64,000 bases of DNA from Hanleya hanleyi (taxonomy: Eukaryota > Mollusca > Polyplacophora > Lepidopleurida > Hanleyidae): assembly GCA_036873755.1 (NCBI GenBank), contig JAVTVY010037272.1, positions 62,001 to 126,000 of the forward strand. Direction: 5' to 3'. This document shows positions 1-11,433 of the stretch, piece after piece; position 1 is the stretch's first letter, and every line of letters begins with the position of its first letter. The translations under genes and the position numbers were made by a program. Below the pieces are notes generated by a model. It saw nothing but the letters and a program-made list of their open reading frames with translations. It was not told where the DNA came from and searched no databases.

Positions 1-1016
1 TACATTTGTAATGGAATTGCTGAACATCGAAACTCGATACATCAATTATTCTTGATCCAGCATAAGACAATGAGCGAAACGTTGCTCTGACAGATCTCCC
101 AAAGGTAAGCTCTGACCAATCGCATCCGGACCAGTCACATTCCGTCTATCATACTGATGGATGGCCGAAGTATATAATTTCTGAAGGTTAACTAGTTTGC
201 TCGTTGTCTCCAAACGTCCCTCACACGAACGCAGTGACCAGAGTAATTTCACGAGGCAATGGAACAGTACCTTTCTCATAAGCTAGTTCCTGCTGCTTGT
301 AATCATCACCATGTGGCCAGGTAGACTGTGGGCTGTACTGTGAATCATTATTTGTTTGATATTTTAGCCTTCTATCCTTCCACATGTGTGGATGTTTGCA
401 GCTGATGCGTTTGACGCCACTCGTGGAATGCCCGTGTCTGCTATTAAATCTGTGTTTCTTTGGACTACTGATAGGCTTTCTCCCCTTACCTATCTGGCTC
501 TTTGAAAATCCATCTGAGGTCATTTGGATGGACAGATTTGTGAAGTTGCAGATATGCTGTCGAATGTTTACCCAGCAGTTTTCCCAACAGGCCATTGAGC
601 ATCTGCTTCGTCTACACGAATGAGTGATTGCTGGAGATCATGTGGGAAAGGATCAGGATTTTGTCTCCTTCTTTAGTGTTACCTCTATCGTTTTTTAAAA
701 CTGGGATCGACCAAAGCAGTTGCACTATGGACCCCCAGCAGTGGACATCGATATCGCGGTGGAGCATTCAGTCACATCCTCTGTTGAAAGATATGTTCTG
801 GTCATTCGCTTTCTGCATCAATCTCATTCCTTTATGCGGGTGGGCGGGCGAGAAATGAAGATTGCTGAAGATACATCCTTCTCCAGGTGCCGCGCCGAGG
901 AGGACAAGTTTGTTCGATTTCTCTGAAGTTCTTCTAGGCGAACGGGGAGGACTCCATTCTTGCAACTTTCATCCACCACCCAAACATACAGTCAGCACTA
1001 ATTGAGAATCCGCTAC
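1..1016. other. Unassigned sequence left of the PLE
   Basis: I see no gene that can be supported here. Short open frames exist on both strands (for example 221-595 and 771-965 on the minus strand) but none has a recognisable domain, a splice-site pair or a promoter. The right edge is set where the 3-prime tail of the Penelope-like element begins. Confidence 0.5.
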
Positions 1017-1046
1017 ATTACAAGCGTCTAGTCCGTCATTCATAAT

Positions 1047-1241
1047 TCAGCCGTCGTCCATTAGAGAATATCCGCGTCCATAATCCAAAGACCTATTCCA
1101 TATTCCATATAACAGTATTAGCACCAAATTCAAAAAGACAATCATAGTATACATAAACATAGGCTTGTTTCCTGCAACAGAGAAGCGGTCAACAGTTTTC
1201 AATGATGCCGGCAAGACATCATGATGTTCCAAAAATATCAA
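1047..1241 (-). other. Small membrane-type reading frame in the PLE tail
   Basis: A 64-codon frame in the PLE tail downstream of RT, with a hydrophobic segment (FLNLVLILLYG). The equivalent frame in the tail copy at 41060-41290 keeps most of the same residues, including EHHDVLPASLK and GNKPMFMYT, with some drift at the end. Conservation may simply reflect how young the copies are. Whether it is translated is unknown. Confidence 0.3.
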
Positions 1242-1467
1242 ATCCGTATCGCTGATCAGTATTCTTAATCCATAATATTCGTTGTAAAGTCGTCATCTAA
1301 AGAATGATGTATCTCAGTCACGCTTTGATTGTGACTGTTCATATGAGTACCATGAGGATCTTGAAGTACATGGGTTCATACGGCCCCTAGCCCCGGGTTA
1401 AGCGGAATTAGACACAGTTACGAAACGTAGCGCCATAGATCTTGCACGCTACGTTCGTATTTTGCTA

Positions 1468-3545
1468 TCAGCATGCGATATGTATCGCCAATTTGAGAAA
1501 CTTTGAGTGGAGGCGCTTGGTGGAATAGCCCTGTTTTATAAGTTTCTGCAACAATGTTTTGTGACGTTGATTAAAATCGTCACATTTAAGACAGGATCTA
1601 GCAAATGCTACTAAGCGAGATATGTATACGCCATATGCAGGTCCCACTGGGATATTACTGTCCAGAAAGGGATAGTTTACGATGTCGAAATTGTAATCAT
1701 CTCTTTTGTCATAAAGTCGACGACAGAGAATGTCCGCTTCATTTTTATAGAGATATAGATCTAAATATGATGTGCCTGTAGGGCTGTCTGTAGTTTCCTT
1801 CAAATCCAGTGAAGGTGGATATATATCCATCACTGCGTCATTTATATAGCGATTATCCACAGCGAGAAGATCGTCTATATAGCGTTTGGTGAATGAGAAG
1901 GAACGGGCTTTGAATGGATCGGTTTTTGAAAGCGCCTGCATATAGTCATATTCATAAGAGAACAGCTATAGGTCAGCCAACAGGGGTGCACAATTAGTAC
2001 CCATTGGAATACCTATATGCTGCTGATATATTGTGTGCCAAATTTCACATAGATATTTTTAATGAGAAATTCAAGCAACTCTATAAACAAAGAAACATCC
2101 CATGAATGATATCTCTTGTATGTAGTCGAGCTAAAGAATGCTTTATGGCTTCCGATATTAATATATCTACGATCAGTTTTCTTGAACACAGATACTATTA
2201 ATGAACTTAGACGGTCAATAAGGTCCTGATGAGGGATTGTAGTATAGAGAGTCGAGAAATCCCATGTGGATACATGTCTGCACGGTATGTGACCTTTAGC
2301 ATAAAGTTCTTCCGTAAGACATTTTGAGTTTTTCAATATCCACATACATTCAACGCCAGAGTTCTTAGAAATAGTGGCGCAATACCTTTCCCAAAATGCT
2401 TTTACCTCCTGAAGGGCCCTCGTCAATAGGGTTGAAAGAAGCTTGGTGGTGCAGCTTCTAGAACCAGCTATGAATCTAGCTTTGTATGGTGATTTATGCA
2501 TTTTGGGAGTCCAGTATAGTTTTGGTATGTCGTTATGATTGGTTGGAAGACAAATACCTCTTTCCCTGAGAAACTTTTTGTGATTGTTAAATAAATCTTC
2601 TAGAGTAAATGCAGTTTGGGAGTAAGTAGACGTATTTGATGAAGGTATATCTACAATCAATTCTTTAACCAGCACCTGGTAATAGTAATATTTACATATG
2701 AATATTATATTATTCGGAGCTTTGTCTGCTGGGACTATGACGAATTTACTCTGGAGATTTGCTAGAACTTCTTGCGAATTGAGGTTTCTCAGAACTTGTT
2801 TTGCTTGGGGAAGAGTACTTCTGTCAATATGGCGGATTTTTTCAACGACCTTGCTCTTGGTGAGGTCCAGCCAATCAGCGAGTACTGTAGGTTCAACTTT
2901 TTCTCGCTTAGACCAATCAATAACGTACTGTTCCAAAGCGGACAGGACCATCTTCTGGTCGGCCTTCAGATTTATTCTTCTTGGCTCTCTATATTTAGGT
3001 CCTTTCATCAGGAGTAATTTCAGATCCTTATCACTCACCACATCAAGGTCACCAGTCACAATATGTTTGCATGGTGTATAGATAAAGTTCGACGATTCAC
3101 AATCACAACTATAGCCTCCTGACGTGTATAAGTTCCAGTCAAACTCCTTGACAGCATTGGAGTAATTGCATATTTTGGTGGCTATAGATTTAGTATACTT
3201 ATATGAAATGCAAGGAGGTTCTGTGAACTTAAAATAGTTTGGTACAGCGTTGCGTAGCTCTGGATCATTCAGGATTCGAGGTAAATTAATAATGTCCAGT
3301 CCTTTATCTAAGTAGTTGAGTTTCAAGAAAAGTCGATCTTGAGATGTTTCGGTTATGTTCACTGGACGATACAACCGAAAATACGCTATATCTTGACATA
3401 CTTTACTGATTTTTGGTGGTATTATATTTCCTGAAGACGCAGATTGTTGTATATCTCTGGCTATTTGATCTAAAGCTCTCAGAGGTAACGCATACAGAAC
3501 TGTACGTAAGCTATGTATACTATTGGGGGTGTTAGTTAAACCCAC
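1468..3545 (-). pseudogene. Penelope-like reverse transcriptase, frameshifted
   Basis: The upstream part (2013-3545, about 510 codons) carries an N-terminal region with a CDC...C cysteine cluster near residues 147-158, then fingers and palm motifs: LPKLYWTPKMHKSP near residue 340, RFIAGSRSCTTK near residue 355 and STWDFSTLYTTIPH near residue 425. The downstream part (1468-1941) carries the catalytic YIDD box and the IYPPSLDLK and VGPAYGVYISRL blocks. The two parts are separated by a frameshift near 2030 and a nonsense codon near 1965; another one-base loss near 1492 changes the C-terminus relative to the copy at 63.4 kb. The first codon is not ATG. No GIY-YIG endonuclease is visible after the RT. 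This copy cannot make a full enzyme. Confidence 0.8.
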
Positions 3546-3651
3546 TAAGTAATTTAAAGTGATATGATTTATTTATGCTATGCATCGATGTGCGACCTCA
3601 ACAGGGGCCATCTCTAGATGTCGAATAAAATAGAGATTTTCCAATATATCT

Positions 3652-4195
3652 TGATCTTTTCTGGGCTGGACGATTTGGGGCCCAGCCCTTGGGAGGAATT
3701 TCTCCCCCGCCCCCAATACTTTTCTTACTCTTGAGCTAGGGGGCTGGAACCATTGGACCAAGCTCTACTAGAGAATGTGAAAAACAAATCAAGATGGCCG
3801 CTTCCAAAAAGGCATTTTTTGTCGATTTTTCGGTCAGATTTCCCCATTTTTTTATTTTCTTGTTTTCTGCATAAAAGACTGCATGATAAATTAATAAATA
3901 ATGATCTGATGTGAAATAAAACAGCTTTTGTCAACCTTTCCTTGCAGAAAAGCAGGACATTTGAGAGAAAATGACGAATTCCTCACTTTTCTGATACCCA
4001 CATGGTCGCCGTTTTGAATTTGCCGGTGATCCTCTGCCCGAGGGGTTAGGCAAATAGGCTCAAAATGACCCCAATATGATGAACTATAAAGCTACGAAGT
4101 ATTAGCTCTCAATATTTGTCATCCGGGATACGGTAAATAGCTTAGAAGAGGGGGCTATAATGCCCCCCCCCCCCGTCCAGGCCTGGTAGGGTTAA
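3652..4195. repeat. TTAA-flanked MITE, copy 1
   Basis: Same family as the complete copy at 58074-58672. The right end reads CCAGGCCTGGTAGGG followed by TTAA (4192-4195); the left end is degenerate around 3652. The interior shares blocks with the other copies: an ATGGCCGCC-type stretch, a CCCC run and the sentence around CAAAATGACCCCAATATGATGA. No coding capacity is seen. Confidence 0.65.
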
Positions 4196-6098
4196 ATTAG
4201 AAGTTTTTTATGGGCAATAATTTTGAATATAAATTATTTAATCAAAGTACTTTATCAATATATTACGATCAGTCACTGTAGCTCAAAATTTTTTAATGAA
4301 ATTTTACCTGAAAAGACACTATAAAATACAGGGTTTCTTCTATGGACATATCCTTTAAAATTTTCTGATCTATCTATAGTTCTTATGTCTGCTTTCGGTG
4401 AGGAGGACAGGATATATTACTGAATGTAATGTAAACACGAGTGATATCGTTTCCAAACATACAACCAGATCCATGTCGTTAAAGAAACTATGCATGGGTT
4501 CGATACACGTCTACGCGAATACACGGAGTTCATCTTGCATCCAGTCACCTGTACTGATTACAAGTGCCGATTAGGATACGTTGCCAAATTGGTAACCCCG
4601 AGTGATATGGGGCACGGGAGGTCGCCATCGTAGAGCGATTTGCCTCTGAATGTAGTTGTAGTTACTCTAGCCCATGAACTACCATACGGTGAAGAGTATT
4701 CGTGGGGGAAATGTCATCACAATCTGATTCCCATAGAGCAGCTTCTGTAGGATTCGCAATTTGTTTAACTCGATAATGTATCAGTTCCTCTTTGACTACA
4801 GAATGATCAGGAGCCATGTTCTCAAATGATGGAGACATGTCCGAATATGTCGTTAACATAATTGGCATGTATACTGGAAGCGGAAAGGTGTGGCGGACAT
4901 TGCATTTATTTCATATCCATTCACAAAATGTAACAGGCATTTGTGAAAGCGAAAGTAATTGGCCAGTATTTGTTAAACAATTAGCGGAATTCAAACAGAG
5001 CATCAAACAGTCGAACACTTAAAATTGTATGTGTATGTTTTCGACTTGAATATTTTTGTAGCTTCCTTGTCACGCACGCTGTCGGTCGATATTTGTGAAA
5101 GCGGCTGGGCGATAAAAACCGATAGAGTAGAGAGATGGAATTCGATATAGCTCAATACTTGCTGCATGTAGTATGTCATGCACGGTGCCCGTTGATCCTA
5201 TCCGAATCATCCATATTTAATGCACCTTGATATCTTACCTGGACAAATATAGTACCAGGCAGCAGTCTGCCCAAAGTGCGAGAAGACTGATAGTGTCGTC
5301 AGACCTTAGAGATAACTTCGTCGGTCAATCCATGGCAGATAACTCATCATCAAAAGAACTTTTTCCCCCTGTGTATAGACCTGAACGCTGATGACGTTTA
5401 TCTCCCTTACAAGCACGTGATGGCGTGTTCATCCATTCATATACAAGGAGGTGTCAACAGTCTCAAACCCTAATAACGTCTTATCTTTCTTATAATCACT
5501 TGTTTCAATTCTTCTGTATGACAGCTGTGAATTATTTGGAAATCTATCATAACTTCTTTTTAATTTGTTAATGCATAGTACAAGTGCCGTAAGGCGTCAA
5601 GTCCTGTATGTAATCCGACGCATGAAATTGAAGATTTACACGACCGACTACCGGTCTAGAGATCTCGCATTGGCAATTAAATTGACGTGGTGTTAATCTA
5701 GAAAGCTGATAGGGTCATTAAATAGTATGATTCCCACATGTCATTTGTCATGGGCGTACGTTGCATCGTGGAATAGAAGTGAGATTAAACTTAGATAGTA
5801 CTTGTCAAGTTTTCCAGGATATCGGAACTTAACCATTTAACTTAAAATGAGAAAATTGGAAACCACCAGACTAAACTGACCTGGAACCTAGTATGGGCAT
5901 ATGCTATTCTACACTTAGCCTACTTGACCCGGCTTTGTTGAATTACCGTTGCCAAGTTTATCAGTCTTCTTTGAAATTGATTGAAAATCATTCGTTACGA
6001 AATTTTGTTAATATGTCTTTACTTTTGTCAATATTATCTAATATCTTACATGTGGCAATACTATTGTTATACTAATTGTTCGCGTTACTTTGTTTTAG
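4196..6098. other. Anonymous intergenic or intronic sequence
   Basis: AT-rich sequence with only short frames (for example 4816-5022 on the plus strand) that match nothing I recognise. If the exon at 6099 belongs to a longer plus-strand gene, this is likely part of its last intron. Confidence 0.4.
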
Positions 6099-6335
6099 GC
6101 TAAAGGCATGGTAGAAGAAGTCAGACAGAGGTTGGAAGAGAGCGGCCAAAAACCCGCACAGCCGGCCAAGAAGTCGAAACAAAAATTAATATTTCTGGGA
6201 CGAGCTGACGTACACGATGACGACGATGACGACATTGGCTCGAGCTCGAGGCCGGTGAGTCGAGCCGCTGTTTCCAGACCCACTACGAGCCGCAGTACCT
6301 TCCGAAGGCCGTCGATGGCGTCTCGTGACTCATGA
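6099..6335 (+). CDS. Candidate terminal exon of an upstream plus-strand gene
   Basis: A T-rich tract ending in TTTGTTTTAG is followed by an open frame of about 78 codons that is open straight from the splice junction (phase 0) and stops at TGA 6333-6335. The peptide begins AKGMVEEVRQRLEESG, has a Lys-rich stretch, a run of six Asp near residues 40-46, and a Ser/Arg/Thr-rich tail. Such acidic then Ser-rich tails are common at the C-termini of cytoskeletal or ciliary proteins, but I do not recognise the family. No preceding exon is identified in the window, so this could be spurious. Confidence 0.4.
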   Translation, partial: AKGMVEEVRQRLEESGQKPAQPAKKSKQKLIFLGRADVHDDDDDDIGSSSRPVSRAAVSRPTTSRSTFRRPSMASRDS

Positions 6336-6601
6336 CTACCATTAAATGTCGCATCATCGGGGCACCGCCACCTCAGAACACCTGGTACAGGAAACAATTC
6401 AATAATTGCTTTCTGTAGTTGTGGATAATATTCACATAGCCGATCCAGTTTATTTTTTTATACTGGTACCAAGGTTAACAATATATACGGACAATAGTTA
6501 TATCAGAGAAACTGCGAATACTAACTATATATGTATACCGAAAACAGTAATATCCTGAATACTGTATAGACTGTATGATTCTCTTTTAAATCAAAAAGAC
6601 C

Positions 6602-6880
6602 GCACTGCGGTGGCCTAATGGTAGAGCGTCGGCCTCGTAAGCGGTAGGTACTGGGTTCGATCCCAGGCCGGGTCATACCAAAGACTTGAAAAACGGAACT
6701 TGTTGCTTCCTCGCGTATGCTCAGCATTAAGAGGATAGAACAAGGTCTGGTTCGCTCGATGTCAGTATAATGTGACCGAGTGAGGTGTCATGTCTGCCTA
6801 CGGCATGATATTCCGGTAGGACAGCACTATAAAATTGCAGCATTAGATCTGCTCTGTTACAAGTAGATATAATACTATAG
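6602..6880 (+). repeat. tRNA-derived SINE
   Basis: The head is tRNA-like: an A-box region (TGGCCTAATGGTAGAGC), an anticodon-arm-like GGCCTCGTAAGCGG and a B box (GGTTCGATCCC). A unique body follows, with TGTCAGTATAATGTGACCG, CATGATATTCC and CAGCACTATAAA, then a short AT-rich tail. The acceptor stem cannot form, so it is not a functional tRNA gene. The body layout matches my memory of SINEs spread through molluscan genomes, one reason for placing this window in a mollusc. Confidence 0.75.
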
Positions 6881-8929
6881 GCTAGAACACTGCACAAGTG
6901 TATTGTTTGAAGTGATCAGCCATGTACATGTTTATCTACGAATAGCATGTTCATGCATGACTGACAATATTTGGGTGATATTAGAATATTTTGTATCCCA
7001 AGTACACGTTTTCCTGACCAATGTCTGTCCCGACTTCCTAAGGTACTCCGTTTATAATATAACATGGCGAAAAGCCGTTCTACGTCAGTTATTGTAACTC
7101 TCGACATAAAATGTAGTTATTTTTCTGATCAATTCCAAGGTGTGCATTAAATTCCCATAAGTATAAGATTCATAGCTCGAATGACTACAGAACCGAGGCT
7201 GAACTACAGTACAATTCCCATGTATTGACCCATGTTGACGTCACCTGTTTCCACCGATGACGTCACAGGCTTTGACCGTTTTTGTGTTAAAATAAATTTA
7301 AAGACTATTTTTGTAGCTGTTTATGATACATTATACACGTATGTGATTCCAATGAGGTGAATACGATGTGTTATGGACCAGAATTTACCGAATTGGAATC
7401 ATATAATTGTTTTATTATATGAAACAATGGAAATACGTTTGAATTTGCATTGGCTGGATGAAATATATATGGAGAAAGATGATTATTCTGAACTTTTTCA
7501 TTAGATATATCTCCTCATCACGCATGTTGGAACGGGACATCAGCCGCACAACGGGTGTTCGAAATGACGTCATTCGCGCGACCGGCTTCGGCAGTGACGT
7601 CAACAAAAGTTATATTCACCGGTCGGCGAATATAACATTCTGGCAGGTGAAAATAGCTTTTTGTGAGATGTCACATGACCGCCAATGGACCAATCCAACG
7701 GGAATAATTCGCCACCAGTCATATAATAATATTCTTTATACCCTCCTGTGTGTTTCTACAAGCCTTCATAGCCCACTAAGTTTAACAAACTATTAATATT
7801 TGGATAAATGTACCTAATAGTTTAATTGTGTCATTTCTTTTCTCTCCTTATGATATCTCTTTAGATGTGTGATTGTGAAGTAGGTTATATTGTAACTAGC
7901 ATCGATTTCTATTTCCTCAGGCTTTATAAATTATTCATAACGTGTATGGAAGATAGCGTGGTGACATATATAAATAATATAGATTTCCCAATTGGAATGA
8001 TGGTAATATGAGACTGTCATACAAAGGTTTCATTATTTGTATTGTACTATTCGAATATATCGAATTGTTTTATACATTCACCAATTACATTTGAGACAAC
8101 CTCAACATTTTGAGAGCAATCAGACGAAAAGATACAAATGTCGCAACGTACCAAGAATATAATTGGATGTACATAGACTGAGGTGAAAGGCCGTCATCAA
8201 TTTACCATGGTAATCATCTGTTTGATGTAAGAAATGTGCAACTAAATAATTCTTGTGCGATGTCGTTGTCTTACTATTTCAAATATATATAGCGTGTATC
8301 TATATAGAAAAGAAATATGGAACAACATTTTATGTGTGAACATTATTTATTTAGTGATTTGTTATTATCCGAGTTCCATATATGAGAAATGCAAAAGGGA
8401 GAAGTCGATGGTGGAACAGGTCTGTGAATAAAGCAGCTCAAGCAAACATGATCCGTCTATAATTGATTTCTTTTGGAAATATTCTTTCTGTCTAACACAG
8501 GACTCATTTTTCTCTGTATAAGGTATACATGGGGAAAGGGATATCGTTATACCTGCATTTATGCTCACTACAAGTTTAATTCCGTTTTTCTAGTTCATGT
8601 ATATAAATTTAGTTCAGTGTTACACACGGCCATCGCTATCCTTTACTCAAACAATACATTTTCTTCATTCGGTCACTAAGTCGTGAACGTTGATTAATTA
8701 CGGGCAAGTTGATTTCACAACGCGTGGTATGTACGTCAGCATTCAGTCCAGGTTGCGGACCCGGTTGTGTTATATACGCCATCTCGTTAGTCGATTTCAC
8801 TCTTGTATATGGTATTATCGAACTTCTTGTTAGAGTAAACGTGAGCTAGCTGACAATCAAACTCTGAGAAAATTAAAGTAGTTTTCTTTATACCGGTACC
8901 AAAATATGCAGAATATAGTACCAAGAAGT
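6881..8929. other. Region without a supported gene, downstream of the Sushi/ShKT gene
   Basis: No exon with convincing splice sites or domain is seen. Four perfect TGACGTCA palindromes (7236, 7258, 7565, 7595) lie within 370 bp. If the last identified exon of the minus-strand gene at 8930 is spliced rather than terminal, its remaining exons would lie here. Confidence 0.4.
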
Positions 8930-9975
8930 TTACCTTTTCCATAGTTCTTTTTCTGACAGTTGTTCTCCTTCCTTGACACAATTCAAATTGTGCCTTAATA
9001 TATTAAATTGGTGGCATACAGTGACCAGGTCGAGGAGTATTATGACCCCTAAAGTAGAAGCTAGAATGATAATGGCTGAAACCCCTAAGTATACGGCTCC
9101 TGGGGCTTCGACCGGTTTGGGAGAAAACTTTTTTATCGTTGGGGTCAAGTTCATGATAGCTTCAAAAGACATCGAACTGTAAGTAATTCCAGTCGTTCTG
9201 GAGCATCTACATTTGCAGAGTGGCTTTGTCGTGCTAAGTAATTCGCTAGATCGCACATCTGGGGAAAAAGTCTTCACTGGGTAGCCGGAAGAAAGAGTAG
9301 ACATAGCCCCAGCCATCTCCGTTTTCAAGTTATATTCCATTGTTGTCAGTAAACTGTCTATCAGAGTTCCCTGAGATGGTATTGCAAGTACGGTAGAAGA
9401 TAAATCCGAACTTATTGTATAATCGACCACATTGTTGGCGGATAAATCACTGTCACCACTACTCTTACCGAAATTGGTTTCAGTGGACGAGAATGGATCC
9501 GAAGCAGATTCGGTATACCACTGAGTATTCCATGTTGAACTACCCATTATAGTGCCATATGTTAACGACAATTCTTCGCTTGACGCGAACTGCAACTGAG
9601 TATTCCACACAGAAGTTTCTGTCACGGATGATGGAACGATTGAGTGCTGAGGATAGTTGTCTGAAACAGTTTGAAGGGCAAGTTCAGTCCCGGTGCTTGA
9701 AGACGTCCACAGTTGTGTAACCGTGATATCGCTGTATGTGGAGAAGTCTTCATATCTAGTTGTCAAAAGGCCATCCATGCTTATATCCGAGTCGGTGGCG
9801 ATGTCTGATAATCCAAAGATTCCAGACACCGATATTTCTGTTAAGGTGATGGGTAAGTCAGCAATTGAACTTGATGAATAAGTTGATGGAATGTCTGTAA
9901 ACCGCCTCAGTTGGTCCCAGCTATTACTTTGCAGTGAATCATCAACCAGGCTTGTTGGACGTATGGACTGCGTTT
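8930..9975 (-). CDS. Mucin-like stalk and transmembrane exon of a Sushi/ShKT surface protein
   Basis: A 347-codon minus-strand frame with a splice acceptor (TTTTTATCTGATAG) at 9976, entering in phase 1, which fits the donors of the upstream Sushi exons. The first 240 or so residues are very rich in Ser, Thr, Asp and Glu (an O-glycosylated stalk is likely). A Cys cluster CKCRC comes next, then a strong transmembrane segment (GVSAIIILASTLGVIILL) and a tail of about 27 residues. The frame ends in TAA at 8930-8932, but AAAAG followed by GTAAAC at the same place is a usable donor, so the tail may continue in another exon. I infer a type I membrane protein with an N-out orientation; the function is unknown. 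Confidence 0.7.
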
Positions 9976-11256
9976 CTATCAGATAAAAATGACCGTACAT
10001 TATGAAACATTATCTGCAACTCCTTCATTCCTGAAACATCCAAAACGATATCTAACTTAATATTGTGGACTTGCATCCCACCTGGGGGTCTAGATTTACG
10101 AAAAAAATCACACACACACATTATTGAACAAGACATAAGTACTATACCGATACTTTCTCCATGTGAGATCACTTTGGAGAAAAGATCTAGGTGAAATATT
10201 AGCCTTCAGAATTTATTATGAGTTGCAAAATTTTCGCCCGGTTGAGTGGAGACATGACCATAAGCTGACCACTTTCGACGCGCAGTCATCGCGTGGGGAG
10301 GGGGCATCGCTATCAGTTAATAGCCTATAATCCGTTAATGGCTATAATTCCATTATTTGATTTCTCCAGTTTTATGGAGAAAACCGTTTATTTGTTGAAA
10401 ACTATTCATCATGGGTATTCGATATTTGGTATGGTTGTTTTGAACAAGGTAAGAAAATAGCGCTGCGTTAGTTTTCCAAATGGTGTACTTGTTGCTGAGG
10501 TAATGATGGTCTGGTTGCTGTGGTAATAATTTTCTGGTTGCTGAGGTAATGATGTTTAAAGGGTTTAATGTTTTATCCAATCATGGTAAAGCAAATCCTT
10601 AGAAAAAGATCTACAAGTGTTCCACTCGACAAAGTCATTAATTGAATGCAAAAAAAAAACCAGTCGAAAAAAGGTTCAAAATCCAACCTGACTGTTCATT
10701 CAACCCGGCATAGCGAGATGATCGCCCACTTCTTTCTCAATTCTGATTGGTCAGGTGATAAGTGTGTGACCTCTCTTGCCGGAGGCGTGTCACGACTGAC
10801 AAATCATAATTGAGAAAGAAGCGGGCGATCATCTGGCTGTGCCGGGTTGAATGGACAGTTAGGTTGGATTTTGAATCGCCCGGCAAAGATATAAAATTGC
10901 ACAAATTTACTAATTTGACGACGGGAATATATAGAGTGACAATTGTAGAATATGCTGATGTATTTTGTTTGGACGTAAACCGTTTATTTCTCGTTTCACC
11001 CAAAGTGCGTTTCAGACCTTGGTGTATTTTTATATAAAGCATGGGGTTATATATAGAGACCCCATATTTCGACACTTCACCGTAATACCACCGTCCAACC
11101 CCCTCCCCGCCCCGCCCCCCCCCCCCAAAAACACTCTTGTTTTGAGGGCCTGTGCACATACTTGTGAGCAGACAACCTGGGGATCATGTTGATTTCGAAC
11201 GGTTATACTCATCACAAAATGTACATCCGGAAATGTTCTCCTCCACAGCTACTCAC
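9976..11256 (-). other. Intron with a fold-back repeat
   Basis: Inferred intron between the nearest Sushi exon and the stalk/TM exon. It contains the start of the tandem array (from about 10350) and a fold-back repeat at 10672-10876. No coding sequence is supported. Confidence 0.5.
10672..10876. repeat. Fold-back (hairpin) element
   Basis: Two arms of about 75-80 bases are near reverse complements. The left arm runs AAATCCAACCTGACTGTTCA, AACCCGGC, ATGATCGCCCACTTCTTTCTCAATT; the right arm repeats these in reverse order with a few mismatches. About 45 bases separate them. No open frame. Typical of a fold-back MITE inserted in an intron. Confidence 0.75.
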
Positions 11257-11433
11257 CGTTACATATTAAATCTTCACCGCCCCACTCCTTAATGGCCGTA
11301 CAAATCCGCATCTCGTCGCCCGCCGTTTTATGATACCCATCCAGGCATTGATATATAGCGTCATCACCAAAGGAAGTTCCACTGTAACTCATATTAGTAT
11401 TACTCAAGCTCGGCGGCTGGCCACAAGAAATTG
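11257..11433 (-). CDS. Sushi (CCP) domain exon, array copy nearest the stalk
   Basis: A 177-base symmetrical phase 1-1 exon. Acceptor ends TCGCAG, donor GTGAGTAG. It encodes one complement-control (Sushi) module of about 59 residues with the four expected Cys (SCGQPP, YQCLDGY, RICTA, LICN) and the Trp before the fourth Cys (KEWGGEDLIC). Sushi modules are extracellular ligand- or matrix-binding units. It is about 90 percent like the exons at 12910 and 14425, which come from tandem duplication of a roughly 1.5-kb genomic unit. Reading frame is intact. Confidence 0.8.

Larger units (their letters stand above)
1017..3545 (-). mobile_element. Penelope-like retroelement, copy A (broken)
   Basis: A minus-strand copy made of a reverse-transcriptase reading frame (1468-3545) and a conserved non-coding tail (1017-1467). 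The tail recurs almost unchanged at 41018-41513 (inside the Polinton integrase) and in part at 63888-64000, which defines the 3-prime end of the family near the motif GACGCTTGTAA (sense strand). The 5-prime end looks truncated: the frame opens after a stop without an ATG. Assignment to the Penelope-like class rests on the RT motifs and on the absence of retroviral protease, RNase H and integrase; the subgroup is not assigned. Confidence 0.75.

Noticed and set aside
1300..1420. A hammerhead ribozyme in the PLE tail
   Set aside because: There is a short inverted repeat (CAGTCAC/GTGACTG), but I could not find the CUGAUGA and GAAA core elements in the correct places.
6602..6680. A tRNA-Thr(CGT) gene
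   Set aside because: A and B boxes and an anticodon arm are visible, but the acceptor ends do not pair and the sequence continues into a SINE body.
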